Source: an uncultured Pelagibacteraceae bacterium
Lineage (GTDB): Bacteria; Pseudomonadota; Alphaproteobacteria; Pelagibacterales; Pelagibacteraceae
Length of the DNA: 64,000 nucleotides
Reading direction: 5' to 3'
Assembly: GCA_902524235.1 (NCBI GenBank)
Contig: CABZCF010000002.1
Location: 62,001-126,000, forward strand
Positions 1 through 10,778 of the stretch are shown here, in pieces. The position numbers and the translations under genes are program-made. The notes under the pieces are model-generated. The model made no database searches and was not told the DNA's origin. It saw only the letters and a list, made by a program, of their open reading frames with translations. Within the stretch, counting starts at the first letter, position 1; each line of letters begins with the position of its first letter.

Positions 1-515
1 CTATATAGTGCATCATTTTCAAAACTTTTATAGTTGTAAACATCTTCTGCTGCAGGAATAACATTAAAATCTCCACCAATAATAATATTCTGATTTTTTT
101 TTAAACTCAGTTTAAGTAATTTAATAAAACTATCTAACCAATTCTTTTTATATGTATATTTATCAGTATCAACAGGATTACCGTTAGGTATATAAACATT
201 AATTAAATGGATAATTTTTTTTTTGTAATTTAGTTCAGAGGAGATAATTCTTGATTGTTTATTTTTGTCTTTAATAATGTCATTCTTAATATTATTAACT
301 TTACCTTTTGATAAAATTGCAACCCCATTATAACTTTTCTGTCCAAAAACATAACTTTCATAACCTAGAGATTTTATTTCATCATATGGATAAGTTTTGT
401 CTTCTGTTTTGATTTCTTGAATTAAAACAATATCAGGGGAAAATTTTTTAAGATAATCTTTTATGTTTTCTAATCTTGCTCTTACAGAATTTACATTCCA
501 CGAGCTGACGATCAT
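1..515 (-). CDS. xthA: Exodeoxyribonuclease III (partial; 3' end lies beyond window start)
   Basis: Manual minus-strand translation MIVSSWNVNSVRARLENIKDYLKKFSPDIVLIQEIKTED...GGDFN: ExoIII/EEP family motifs. Start ATG at 515-513 overlaps the erpA stop. Confidence 0.9.
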   Translation of the reverse strand, partial: MIVSSWNVNSVRARLENIKDYLKKFSPDIVLIQEIKTEDKTYPYDEIKSLGYESYVFGQKSYNGVAILSKGKVNNIKNDIIKDKNKQSRIISSELNYKKKIIHLINVYIPNGNPVDTDKYTYKKNWLDSFIKLLKLSLKKNQNIIIGGDFNVIPAAEDVYNYKSFENDALY

Positions 516-832
516 TAAAGTGAGAAAGAAACTCCACAACCACATGACGATTTGGTTTGTGGATTATTAATTTTAAAGGATTCACCAATAAGCTCCTCTA
601 CATAGTCAATTTCTGAACCTTTGAGCATATCGGCTGATTGTTGATCAATAAGTATATTATTTTCAATTAAATCATCATCATTTGGTTTAAGATCATATGA
701 AAAATCATATTGAAATCCTGAGCAGCCACCACCTTTTATTGCGATTCTAAAAAAAGAGCCTTTGTCCTTTTTAGATAGTAAAAAGTTGATTTGTTTTATT
801 GCTTTATCAGTAAATTTAATTTCTTTAATCAT
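515..832 (-). CDS. erpA: Iron-sulfur cluster insertion protein, HesB/IscA/ErpA family
   Basis: 105 aa with GGCSGFQY and C-terminal SCGCGVSF cysteines. Confidence 0.9.
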   Translation of the reverse strand: MIKEIKFTDKAIKQINFLLSKKDKGSFFRIAIKGGGCSGFQYDFSYDLKPNDDDLIENNILIDQQSADMLKGSEIDYVEELIGESFKINNPQTKSSCGCGVSFSL

Positions 833-882
833 TATTTAACACTGTTATTACTAATATAGTTAATTATTTGAACTTTTAAAGT

Positions 883-2004
883 ATGAAAAAATACTCAAAA
901 CTTGGTCTATTTAAAAGCAAAGGACGCTTGTTTAATGAACCTAAAAATAAATTCAGATCTGATTTTCAAAGAGATAGAGATAGGATAATTCATAGCACCT
1001 CGTTTAGGCGTCTAAAACACAAAACACAAGTATTTGTTAATACAATAGGAGATCATTATAGAACTAGAATGACTCATTCCATTGAAGTTGCTCAAATAGC
1101 TAGATCTATAAGTAAATACTTAGGTTTAAATGATGATTTAGCAGAAACTTTATCTTTATCGCACGATCTTGGTCATCCTCCGTTTGGACATGCAGGCGAG
1201 GATGCTCTAAACGAATGTATGAATGGTTATGGTGGCTTTGATCACAATTTACAGACATTAAGAATTGTTATGAATTTAGAAGATAAATATATAAAATTTA
1301 GCGGACTAAACTTAACCATAGAAACATTAGATGGCCTAATAAAGCATAATGGCCCAATTGATGACAATATAAATAAATTTAACAACATAATAGGTTACAA
1401 GAAATTATTTAAAAGGATAAATTTACAAAAATATCCATCACTAGAGGCACAAATCGCAACCATATCTGACGATATAGCTTACAATAATCACGACATACAA
1501 GATGGAATAACAGCAAACATATTTACATTAAATGATTTAAGAGAAATTAAATTTTTTGATGAAATTTATAAAAAAAATAGAAAAAAATTGAAAGGCAAAA
1601 CCACAAATACAGTATTATTTCAAATAATAAGAGACTCTATTAATTTAATGGTAGAAGATTTAATTAATAACAGTGTTAAAAATATTAGACTCAATAAGAT
1701 TAAATCAATAAAAGATGTATATAACTCTAAAGTTAATTTAATCTCATTTTCAAATAATTTTTTAAATATTGAAAATGATACTAAAAATTTTTTACGATTT
1801 AAAATGTATAACAATAAAAAAGTTTTAATTAGAAATAATAAAGGTAAAAAAGTTTTAAATTATTTGTTCAAGAAAATATCTAAAAACCCATCTTCGTATT
1901 TTAGTATCAAAAAAAATAAATCTACTATTTTTAGACAAATATCAGATTATATTTCCGGTATGACTGATAGGTTTGCTTTAAATTTATATAATAAAATAAA
2001 ATGA
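883..2004 (+). CDS. dgt: dGTP triphosphohydrolase-like HD-domain protein
   Basis: SFRRLKHKTQVF..THSIEVAQIARSI..LSHDLGHPPFGHAGE HD motifs. Confidence 0.92.
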   Translation: MKKYSKLGLFKSKGRLFNEPKNKFRSDFQRDRDRIIHSTSFRRLKHKTQVFVNTIGDHYRTRMTHSIEVAQIARSISKYLGLNDDLAETLSLSHDLGHPPFGHAGEDALNECMNGYGGFDHNLQTLRIVMNLEDKYIKFSGLNLTIETLDGLIKHNGPIDDNINKFNNIIGYKKLFKRINLQKYPSLEAQIATISDDIAYNNHDIQDGITANIFTLNDLREIKFFDEIYKKNRKKLKGKTTNTVLFQIIRDSINLMVEDLINNSVKNIRLNKIKSIKDVYNSKVNLISFSNNFLNIENDTKNFLRFKMYNNKKVLIRNNKGKKVLNYLFKKISKNPSSYFSIKKNKSTIFRQISDYISGMTDRFALNLYNKIK

Positions 2005-3725
2005 ATATTTTTGATAAATATCTAGAAATTATTTATAAACTAATAAAAGATGAAAGTGACAAAGGTAAACTTATTTTACCACATAAACTCAATTCTATAA
2101 CAGTTGAAATACCTCCTGAAAAATTTGATTGTGATTTGTCAACAAATGTAGCAATGGTATTGGGTAAAATTAACAAAAAACCACCCTTAATCCTTGCCGA
2201 ACAAATCAAAAAAAGACTAAGTGAAGTTTTAGATATTAATGAAATTACAATAGTAAAACCTGGTTTTATAAACATTAAATTAAAAAATGATTATTGGGGT
2301 TTATTCACAAAAGATATTTTATCGAACTCAAAAGATTTTGGTGTAAATTTAAAAGAAAAAAAAATTAGTTATTTAATAGAGTTTGTGTCTGCCAATCCCA
2401 CCGGACCTTTGCATGTTGGTCATTGTAGGGGTGCAATACTTGGTGATGTTCTTTCTAATTTATTAATCTTTAACAAACATAATGTTACAAAAGAATATTA
2501 TGTTAATGATTACGGTAATCAAATTGTATTCTTTACAAAGTCTGTTTTTTTAAGAATTAGAGAAATATTATTTAAGGAACCTTTTCCGTTTGATAATCCA
2601 GATTTATATCCAGGTGACTATTTAATAGAAATATCTAATAATATCATCAACAATAATTCTAAACTTAAATTCGACAATTTTGAAACTATCTCAGAGAAAC
2701 TTACTGAAATTTCAGTAAATGAATCTCTGAAAATCATTAAGAATAATTTGAATAATTTGGGTATTGAACATGATAATTTTGTAAGTGAAAAATCTATAGT
2801 CAACAATAAAGAGGTTGATAAAGTAATTAAAAAATTAAAACAGAAAAATCTCCTTTACAAAGGCACAATATCTGCACCAGAGAGAAAGCAATCTAATGAT
2901 TATAAAATACGAGAGCAAACACTTTTTAAATCCACAGAATTTGGCGATGATAAAGATAGAGCTTTACAAAAGTCGGATAATACATGGACTTATTTTGCAA
3001 GCGATGCTGCTTATCATAACAACAAAGTTGAGAGAAATTTTGATAAATTAATTAATATATTGGGTTCGGACCATACCGGTTATGTAAAAAGAATTACTTC
3101 ATTAGTTGAGGCACTTTCAAATAATAAAGAAAAATTAGTTTGCAAAGTGAGTCAGTTAGTTAAACTAATAAAAGACGGTAAGCCTTTTAAAATGTCAAAA
3201 AGAAAAGGTGACTATATAACAGTAGAAGATTTAATTTCAGAGGTAGGAAAAGACGCTACGAGGTTTATAATGTTAAATAGAAGTAGCGATGTTGAACTCG
3301 ATTTCGATTTTGAAAAAGTAAAGGAGAAGACAAAAGATAACCCAATTTATTACGTACAGTATTGTTATGCTAGGATGTCATCAGTTTATAGGAAACTAAA
3401 TAAAAATATTGATGATACAATAAATATTAATTCAAATTTAAATTTTGGTGTTGAGGAAATAAAAGTTTTAAGAAAGATATCAGAATGGCCTAAATGTGTT
3501 GAAATCTCATGTAATAAATTAGAGCCACATCGAATTACAACATACTTATATGAACTTGCTTCAGAATTCCATTACTATTGGAATCTTGGAAAAAATGATG
3601 AAAGTAAAAGATTTATTATAAATAATTCTATAAAATTAGAGAAATTAGTTTTTCTTAAAGTGGTTTCTTTAGTCATTAAATCTGGAATGAATATTTTAGG
3701 TGTTGAAACACCGGAAGAAATGTAA
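2001..3725 (+). CDS. argS: Arginyl-tRNA synthetase
   Basis: FVSANPTGPLHVGHCRGAILGDVL and KMSKRKGDYITVEDL class I motifs. Confidence 0.97.
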   Translation: MNIFDKYLEIIYKLIKDESDKGKLILPHKLNSITVEIPPEKFDCDLSTNVAMVLGKINKKPPLILAEQIKKRLSEVLDINEITIVKPGFINIKLKNDYWGLFTKDILSNSKDFGVNLKEKKISYLIEFVSANPTGPLHVGHCRGAILGDVLSNLLIFNKHNVTKEYYVNDYGNQIVFFTKSVFLRIREILFKEPFPFDNPDLYPGDYLIEISNNIINNNSKLKFDNFETISEKLTEISVNESLKIIKNNLNNLGIEHDNFVSEKSIVNNKEVDKVIKKLKQKNLLYKGTISAPERKQSNDYKIREQTLFKSTEFGDDKDRALQKSDNTWTYFASDAAYHNNKVERNFDKLINILGSDHTGYVKRITSLVEALSNNKEKLVCKVSQLVKLIKDGKPFKMSKRKGDYITVEDLISEVGKDATRFIMLNRSSDVELDFDFEKVKEKTKDNPIYYVQYCYARMSSVYRKLNKNIDDTININSNLNFGVEEIKVLRKISEWPKCVEISCNKLEPHRITTYLYELASEFHYYWNLGKNDESKRFIINNSIKLEKLVFLKVVSLVIKSGMNILGVETPEEM

Positions 3726-3979
3726 TGTTTAAAGAGATTAAATACTTATTTTATATTATTTCAATTTTTTTTTTTATTTTCTTTTCTTTAAAATATTATT
3801 TTTCAGACGAAAATAAGAAAATTTATTTTAGGTCGATAAATGAAATTGATAACAAAATTAAAATAAATGAAAAAAATTTGTTTGTTTTAGATAGCGATAC
3901 AGATAACATAATAGAATATGTCGATGGAAATTTAGATGAAAAAACTAAAAAGTATAAGTTCTGGGACTTACTTAAATAA
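3725..3979 (+). CDS. Small single-TM hypothetical protein between argS and nagZ
   Basis: 84-aa ORF; TAATG start/stop overlap with argS; N-terminal hydrophobic segment. Confidence 0.6.
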   Translation: MFKEIKYLFYIISIFFFIFFSLKYYFSDENKKIYFRSINEIDNKIKINEKNLFVLDSDTDNIIEYVDGNLDEKTKKYKFWDLLK

Positions 3980-4928
3980 ATTACAAAAACGTAGATCATT
4001 CATATGTGGTATAAAAGGCAAATTTCTTACTAATAAAGAAATAGTCTTTTTAAGAAAATATAAACCCTGGGGCATTATCCTTTTTTCAAGGAATATAGAT
4101 AATATTTATCAAGTGAGATTATTGACTAATAGGATTAAAAAATTATTTAATGATAAGAATTTTCCAATAATTATAGATGAAGAAGGTGGTCGAGTATCTA
4201 GATTTAGTAAAATTATTGATACCAAAATATTTACAGCTGAGTATTTCGGTAATTTATATAAAAAAAATAAAAAAAAATTTAATCTATATTTAGATGTTTA
4301 TCTAAAGCAAATTTCATATTTATTAAAATCATCTGGTATAAATTTTAATACTTCACCGGTATTAGATATTAAATATAAAAATAAACATAAAATAATTGGT
4401 GATAGATCTTATTCATCTAATCCAAAAATAGTTTCGTATATTGGAAAAAAAGTTATATTTAAATTTCATCAACAAAAGATATGTTCAATAATTAAACATA
4501 TACCAGGTCATGGACTCGCAAATGTTGATAGTCATAAAAAACTACCAATAATTAACAAAAGCATAAATTATTTACTTAAGAACGATTTTAATCCTTTTGT
4601 TAATAACAAAGCTTTTATTGCTATGACAGCTCATATTTTAATTAATAGTTATGATAAAATTAATTGTGTAACTCATTCAAAAAAAATTATTAAACTAATA
4701 AGAGAAAAAATAGGATTTAAAAACATTATTATTACTGATGATATTTCAATGAAAGCTTTAAAACACACAATTCAAATTAATACTATTAAGGCATTTGATG
4801 CAGGATGTGATATTGTTTTACATTGCAACGGAAACATAAACGAAATGGCAAAAGTTGCAAAAAATTCGCCTAAATTGAGTAGCTTTCTAATAAAAAAAAC
4901 ATCACAAATAAATAAATTTTTAAGTTAA
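3936..4928 (+). CDS. nagZ: Beta-N-acetylhexosaminidase (GH3); start uncertain
   Basis: KPWGIILFSRNI, IIDEEGGRVSRF, IKHIPGHG, ITDDISMKAL motifs. Confidence 0.9.
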   Translation: MKKLKSISSGTYLNKLQKRRSFICGIKGKFLTNKEIVFLRKYKPWGIILFSRNIDNIYQVRLLTNRIKKLFNDKNFPIIIDEEGGRVSRFSKIIDTKIFTAEYFGNLYKKNKKKFNLYLDVYLKQISYLLKSSGINFNTSPVLDIKYKNKHKIIGDRSYSSNPKIVSYIGKKVIFKFHQQKICSIIKHIPGHGLANVDSHKKLPIINKSINYLLKNDFNPFVNNKAFIAMTAHILINSYDKINCVTHSKKIIKLIREKIGFKNIIITDDISMKALKHTIQINTIKAFDAGCDIVLHCNGNINEMAKVAKNSPKLSSFLIKKTSQINKFLS

Positions 4929-4937
4929 AGTATACAT

Positions 4938-5675
4938 ATGGATTTAAATGATTCTTCTTATTTTGAGGTAAATCTTAACGAATTCAATGGTCCTTTAAAT
5001 GTTTTACTTGATTTAGCAAAAGCTCAAAAAGTAGATCTTGAAAAAATATCAATTACTAAATTAGCTGATCAGTTTCATAATTTTATTACAGAAAAAAAAA
5101 ATATAAATTTAGAAATTGCATCTGAATATTTGTTAATGGCTACCTGGCTTACTTATTTAAAATCGAAGTTACTTTTACCAGAAAGTGAAGAAGAAGAATT
5201 TAAAGTTTTAGAGGTAGCAGAAAAATTAAAACTGCAATTAAAGAAACTAGAATTAATTAGATTGCTATCTGATCAAATGCTAAAAAGAAAAAGACTTGGC
5301 AGAGATGTATTTTTAAGAGGTGGTAAGGCAAGAATAAGATCTACTTACCAAACCAAATATTCATTAACATTGTTTGAAATATTAAAAAATTATTCAACAA
5401 TAATAAATACTAGAAATTTTCAAAAAATATCTATACCCAAGTTACCTGTATTTACTACTGAGGATGGAATTAGAACTTTAAAACAATTTATAGGAAAAAT
5501 ATCAGATTGGAAAAATTTAAATGATTTTGTTCCTAAAAATTTTAAAAATCAAAAAAAAATGATTAAAACTGGAAATGCTGGTATTTTTTCAGCATCCTTA
5601 GAATTAGCTAAAGAAGGTAGTATTTCAATTAAGCAAGATAAACTGTTTGATGAAGTATTTATAAAAGAGAAATGA
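4938..5675 (+). CDS. scpA: Segregation and condensation protein A
   Basis: FEVNLNEFNGPLNVLLDLAKAQKVDL; followed by scpB. Confidence 0.92.
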   Translation: MDLNDSSYFEVNLNEFNGPLNVLLDLAKAQKVDLEKISITKLADQFHNFITEKKNINLEIASEYLLMATWLTYLKSKLLLPESEEEEFKVLEVAEKLKLQLKKLELIRLLSDQMLKRKRLGRDVFLRGGKARIRSTYQTKYSLTLFEILKNYSTIINTRNFQKISIPKLPVFTTEDGIRTLKQFIGKISDWKNLNDFVPKNFKNQKKMIKTGNAGIFSASLELAKEGSISIKQDKLFDEVFIKEK

Positions 5676-6355
5676 AAAAAATTAAAACAGATAATGTTGT
5701 AAAATTTCCTACATCAATTTCAGATGGAGAAAAAGAAATAGAGGCTATTTTATTTGCATCGTCTGAGCCACTTGATGAGGAAAATATTGAAACGAAAATT
5801 TCAAAAAAAATAAATATAAAAAAAGCTCTTGAAAATTTAAAAAAACATTACGAAAACAGAGGAATTAACTTAATTTGCATATCTAACAAATGGTCATTCA
5901 GAACTTCAGAAAAATTATCCTATCTTATGTCGAAACAAAAAACTGTAGAAAAAAAACTATCTAAAGCTGCAATAGAAACTCTATCAATTATAGTTTACCA
6001 TCAACCAGTCACAAGAGCTGAAATTGAGGAGATTAGAGGGGTTGCTTTTGGAACTAATACCTTAGAAATTTTAATGGAATTAAATTGGGTAAAACCTACA
6101 GGTAGAAAAGACGTGCCAGGTAAACCAATACAATATGGTACTACTGATGAGTTTCTTAATCACTTTAGTCTACAAAAGCTTTCGGATCTTCCGACTGTAG
6201 ATGAATTAGGCTCTGCTGGTTTAATTGACACAGCTAGTGTTAAATCAGATATTTTCGGTACTGGTAAATTTTATAAAGAGAAACAAGATAATAAAAATGA
6301 GGATATCTATTCAGATATAGACGATATGCTAAATAGCACTCTCAAAAACGAATAA
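5672..6355 (+). CDS. scpB: Segregation and condensation protein B
   Basis: IEAILFASSEPL...LSIIVYHQPVTRAEIEEIRGV. Confidence 0.93.
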   Translation: MKKIKTDNVVKFPTSISDGEKEIEAILFASSEPLDEENIETKISKKINIKKALENLKKHYENRGINLICISNKWSFRTSEKLSYLMSKQKTVEKKLSKAAIETLSIIVYHQPVTRAEIEEIRGVAFGTNTLEILMELNWVKPTGRKDVPGKPIQYGTTDEFLNHFSLQKLSDLPTVDELGSAGLIDTASVKSDIFGTGKFYKEKQDNKNEDIYSDIDDMLNSTLKNE

Positions 6356-6407
6356 CCTAATTAAAAAAGTGTCTTTTAAAACTTTTATATTAAGATATAA
6401 ATAACCT

Positions 6408-6620
6408 ATGAGTATAGGATTTTGGCAGATAGCAATTGTAGCAGTGCTTATAGTTTTACTGTTTGGTAGGGGTAAAATATCGAGCTTGATGGGCGATGTA
6501 GCAAAAGGTATTAAAAGTTTTAAAAAAGGTATGGCATCAGACCCCGTTGAAGACAATACACCAAAAAATATTTCTGAAAACCAAGAAACAAAAAACCAAG
6601 ACAATAATAATAAAGATTAA
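6408..6620 (+). CDS. tatA: Sec-independent translocase TatA
   Basis: [38 protein letters not shown]. Confidence 0.93.
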   Translation: MSIGFWQIAIVAVLIVLLFGRGKISSLMGDVAKGIKSFKKGMASDPVEDNTPKNISENQETKNQDNNNKD

Positions 6621-6625
6621 TTCAA

Positions 6626-6859
6626 ATGCCCCAGATCGGATGGCTTGAAATTTTAATAATAATTTCAATAGCTATAATTGTTGTTGGCCCAAAAGATTTT
6701 CCAGTTGTAATTAAAAAAGTTGGATCATGGATAGGCTCATTCAAAAGATATATTGGAGATATACAAAATCAAGTTACTAATATTGCGGATACTGATGAAA
6801 ATAAAGAAACAAAAACAGATGATACGGTAATGACTAAAAAGGATGATAAAAATGTCTAA
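6626..6859 (+). CDS. tatB: Sec-independent translocase TatB
   Basis: IGWLEILIIISIAIIVVGPKDFP, between tatA and tatC. Confidence 0.9.
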   Translation: MPQIGWLEILIIISIAIIVVGPKDFPVVIKKVGSWIGSFKRYIGDIQNQVTNIADTDENKETKTDDTVMTKKDDKNV

Positions 6860-7625
6860 AGACACCAATGAAGGTGGTTTTATAAGTCACCTAGCAGAAC
6901 TGAGAAAAAGATTAATTAATACACTAATTTTTCTATTTGGTTTATTTATTATTTGTTATTTATTCTCTGATTATATTTATGGATTTTTAGTTGAACCATA
7001 TGCTGCTGCAGTTAAAGACGACACTGTTGATAGACGATTAATCTTTACTGCATTGCAAGAAACTTTTTTGACATATTTAAAAGTTTCATTTTTTACAGCA
7101 TTTTTTTTTACCAGTCCTTTTATATTAATACAAATTTGGAAATTTGTTGCCCCTGGTTTATACGAACATGAGAAATCAGCAATTATTCCTTATTTTATAG
7201 TTACACCTGTTCTTTTTTTAATTGGTGGTATGCTGGTATATTATCTGATTATGCCATTAGCTATTAAATTTTTTCTATCATTTGAAAGCCTCGGTACTGC
7301 TACTAACTTGCCAATACAACTAGAGGCTAAGGTGAATGAATATTTATCTTTAGTAATGAAATTAATTTTTGCATTTGGGCTTAGCTTTCAACTACCTGTG
7401 GTATTAAGTTTGTTAGCTCGAATTGGTATCATTGACTCTATTTTTTTAAAAGAAAGAAGAAAATATGTAGTAGTAATGATTTTTGCTGCAGCTGCAATTT
7501 TGACTCCACCAGATCCGATAACCCAAATTGGTTTAGCTATACCTTTGTTACTGTTATATGAATTATCTATTATTTCTGTAAAAATAATTGAAAATAAAAA
7601 TAAAGAAAAAAATGCACAATATTAA
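6843..7625 (+). CDS. tatC: Sec-independent translocase TatC
   Basis: ISHLAELRKRLI; multi-TM; conserved TatC core. Confidence 0.96.
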   Translation: MIKMSKDTNEGGFISHLAELRKRLINTLIFLFGLFIICYLFSDYIYGFLVEPYAAAVKDDTVDRRLIFTALQETFLTYLKVSFFTAFFFTSPFILIQIWKFVAPGLYEHEKSAIIPYFIVTPVLFLIGGMLVYYLIMPLAIKFFLSFESLGTATNLPIQLEAKVNEYLSLVMKLIFAFGLSFQLPVVLSLLARIGIIDSIFLKERRKYVVVMIFAAAAILTPPDPITQIGLAIPLLLLYELSIISVKIIENKNKEKNAQY

Positions 7626-8871
7626 AAATATAAGAGCAAACTTTGATAATTTTAAAAATAAGTTAAAAAATAGAAATATAAATATTGATTTAAATAATAT
7701 TATTATTCTTGATAAAAAAAATAGAGAGTTAATTCAAAACAAAGAAACATTAGAAAAAGAAAAAAAAGATATATCAAAAAAACAAGATAAAAGTTTATTT
7801 GAGAAATCAAAAGTAATTTCTAATAAAATTAATTTATTATCTGAAGAACAAAAAAAAATTAAAAGCGATTTAGATTCATTACTATCATCACTTCCAAATA
7901 TACCTTTAGATGATGTTCCAATAGGCTCTGACGAAAAAGATAATATAGAAATTGAAAAGAAGGGAGTTATAAAAAATTTTAATTTTAAACCTAAATCTCA
8001 CTATGAATTGGGTGAAAATTTAAAAATGCTTGATTTTGATTTAGCTTCTAAAACAACTGGATCAAGATTTACCTTTGTAAATGGGGAACTTGCTAGATTA
8101 GAGAGAGCTATTTCTAATTTTATGCTTGATCTGCACATTAATATAAATGGATACAAGGAAATATCTCCTCCATTAATCGCCAATTATAGTTCAATGTTTG
8201 GTACAGGCCAATTACCAAAATTTGAAAATGATCAATTTGAGCTTAAGCTAGATGATAAAAGTGAAAGAAAGTTTTTAATACCTACTGCAGAAGTTATTTT
8301 AACTAATATTGTTAAAAACCAAATTTTAGATAAAAAAAATTTACCAATGAGATTTGTAGCCTCAACTCCTTGCTTTAGAAAAGAAGCGGGTAGTTACGGT
8401 AAAGACACCAAGGGCATGATTAGACAACACCAGTTTCATAAGGTTGAATTAGTAAGTATAGTTAAAATAGAGGAATGCTTAAGTGAATTAGAACGAATGA
8501 CTAATTGTGCAACTATGGTTTTAGATCAACTGAATTTGCCGTATAGAAAAATAATTTTATCTACTGGAGACATGGGTTTTAGTGCTGAGAAAACTTACGA
8601 TTTAGAAGTATGGCTTCCATCTGAAAATACCTATAGAGAAATCTCAAGCTGTTCTTCTTGTGGATCTTTTCAGTCAACAAGGATGATGACAAGATATAAG
8701 AACGACATGAATGAAACCATATATCCCGGTACATTAAATGGTAGTGGATTAGCTATAGGAAGAACTTTAATTGCTATAATGGAAAATTACCAAAATGAAG
8801 ATGGCTCAATTAATATACCCGATGTATTAAAACCTTATATGAATAATCTTGAGAAAATAGACATCAATTAA
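7612..8871 (+). CDS. serS: Seryl-tRNA synthetase (start taken as ATG 7612 rather than 7588)
   Basis: MHNIKNIRANFDNF...; class II motifs FRKEAGSYGKDTKGMIRQHQFHKVE and NGSGLAIGRTL. Confidence 0.95.
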   Translation: MHNIKNIRANFDNFKNKLKNRNINIDLNNIIILDKKNRELIQNKETLEKEKKDISKKQDKSLFEKSKVISNKINLLSEEQKKIKSDLDSLLSSLPNIPLDDVPIGSDEKDNIEIEKKGVIKNFNFKPKSHYELGENLKMLDFDLASKTTGSRFTFVNGELARLERAISNFMLDLHININGYKEISPPLIANYSSMFGTGQLPKFENDQFELKLDDKSERKFLIPTAEVILTNIVKNQILDKKNLPMRFVASTPCFRKEAGSYGKDTKGMIRQHQFHKVELVSIVKIEECLSELERMTNCATMVLDQLNLPYRKIILSTGDMGFSAEKTYDLEVWLPSENTYREISSCSSCGSFQSTRMMTRYKNDMNETIYPGTLNGSGLAIGRTLIAIMENYQNEDGSINIPDVLKPYMNNLEKIDIN

Positions 8872-8920
8872 GAGTTGTTTTAATAATTTATTTAGTATAA
8901 AAAACCAAATTTGAGGTTTT

Positions 8921-9211
8921 ATGGATCCAGCTATAGGTCAATTTATTCCGCTAATATTAATATTTGTAATTTTTTATTTCTTTTTAATTCGTCCACAACA
9001 AAGGAAAGCAAAAGATCATAAAAAAATGGTAGAAGATCTAAAAAGAGGTGACAAAATTATTACAAGAGGGGGCATAATTGGTACAGTAGAAAGAATTATC
9101 GATAATGAAAAAATTGAAGTTGAAATATCCGATAATGTAAAGGTTGAAATCTTAAGATCTGACGCTGGAGTGCTCTCTTTAGTTAGTAATAAAACTGAGG
9201 TAAAAAAATAA
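8921..9211 (+). CDS. yajC: Preprotein translocase subunit YajC
   Basis: IFYFFLIRPQQRKAKDHKKM; upstream of secD. Confidence 0.95.
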   Translation: MDPAIGQFIPLILIFVIFYFFLIRPQQRKAKDHKKMVEDLKRGDKIITRGGIIGTVERIIDNEKIEVEISDNVKVEILRSDAGVLSLVSNKTEVKK

Positions 9212-9221
9212 CATTTATTAA

Positions 9222-10778
9222 ATGTTATATTTTTCTAAATTAAGAATTATTTCAATCTTATTATTTACAATTACTTTATCTTTTTTTACAGTTTTAAACT
9301 TTATTAAATTAGAAAATTCCTTTTTACAAAAAAAAATCAATTTAGGTCTAGATCTACAGGGTGGATCTTATTTACTTTTAGAGATTGATAATGAACCAGT
9401 TATAAAGCAAAAACTACAAAGTAAACTATTAGATATTAGAAAATTATCAAAGACAGAAAATCTTCAAATTAAAAACCTAAAATTAAATAATAATGTAATT
9501 TATTTTGAAACTACAAGCTTATTACGTGATAAAGTAGAGAAATTATTTGAAAAAGACGATAGCGATATTAATCCTTATTATCAAAATTTTAAATCTCATG
9601 AATTGAATTTATCTATTGAAGAAAATTTATTTATTCTTTCGTTTTCTGATTATGGACTAGTACTTCTTAAAAACTCAACATTAGACCAGGCAATAGAAAT
9701 TGTTCGTAGAAGGGTTGATGAGTTAGGAACTAATGAACCTAACATAGTAAAAAGAGGAAATGACAGAATATTAGTAGAGTTACCTGGTTTAGATGATCCT
9801 GCTAGAATAAAAAATCTATTGGGAAAAACTGCTAATCTTACTTTTCAATTTGTATCAAAAAGTTCAGAGGAGTCATTTGGAACTCAAACTTTAAAGTATG
9901 ATGAAGATGATGAATTAGAGGAAATTGTAAGCAAAAGAGTAATACTAAGTGGGGAAAATCTACTGGATGCAAAACCTAGTATGAACAACGAAACTAATGA
10001 AACTGTCGTAGTATTTAATTTAGATAGAGTAGGTGCTAAGAAATTTGCAAAGGCTACATCCAAAGGTGTTGGTAGGCAATTAGCCATTGTTTTAGACAAT
10101 AAAATTATAAGTGCTCCTACTATAAGTGAAGCGATTGTAGCGGGATCTGGTCAAATATCTGGAGATTTTACATTTCAATCCGCTACTGATTTAGCTTTAT
10201 TATTAAGATCTGGAGCGTTGCCTGCTCCACTTAATATTATTGAAGAAAGAACAGTTGGCCCAGACCTAGGAAAAGACTCTATTAAAGCGGGAATAATATC
10301 TTTGATTATTGGATTTATATTAGTTATTTTGTTTATGATATATAAGTACAGAATTTTTGGTTTAATCGCAAACATAGCTTTAATAATTAATTTAATTTTA
10401 TTAGTTGGTATATTAACAATTTTAGAAGCGACATTAACATTACCAGGCATTGCTGGAATTATATTAACGGTAGGAATGGCTGTCGATGCTAATGTTTTAA
10501 TTTTCGAAAGAATAAAAGAAGAAACACTACGTGAAAAAAACAAAATCATTGCATTTGACTCTGGTTATACAAAATCTAGAACCACTATATTAGATGCCAA
10601 TATAACAACTCTGATTGCTACAATTATCTTATTTTTTATGGGTTCTGGTCCTATCAAAGGTTTTTCAATTACATTGGGTATAGGGATCCTAACAACTTTG
10701 TTTACTGTGTACTTTATAGCTAGATTGTTAACCTCGGTTATAGTTTTAAGAAATAAAGAGAAAGAAAAAATTATTTAA
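9222..10778 (+). CDS. secD: Protein translocase subunit SecD
   Basis: GLDLQGGSYLLLEID; RND C-terminal domain. Confidence 0.97.
   Translation: MLYFSKLRIISILLFTITLSFFTVLNFIKLENSFLQKKINLGLDLQGGSYLLLEIDNEPVIKQKLQSKLLDIRKLSKTENLQIKNLKLNNNVIYFETTSLLRDKVEKLFEKDDSDINPYYQNFKSHELNLSIEENLFILSFSDYGLVLLKNSTLDQAIEIVRRRVDELGTNEPNIVKRGNDRILVELPGLDDPARIKNLLGKTANLTFQFVSKSSEESFGTQTLKYDEDDELEEIVSKRVILSGENLLDAKPSMNNETNETVVVFNLDRVGAKKFAKATSKGVGRQLAIVLDNKIISAPTISEAIVAGSGQISGDFTFQSATDLALLLRSGALPAPLNIIEERTVGPDLGKDSIKAGIISLIIGFILVILFMIYKYRIFGLIANIALIINLILLVGILTILEATLTLPGIAGIILTVGMAVDANVLIFERIKEETLREKNKIIAFDSGYTKSRTTILDANITTLIATIILFFMGSGPIKGFSITLGIGILTTLFTVYFIARLLTSVIVLRNKEKEKII

Noticed and set aside
10175-10549. 124-aa minus ORF inside secD
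   Set aside because: Antisense shadow of a well-conserved gene; no domain.
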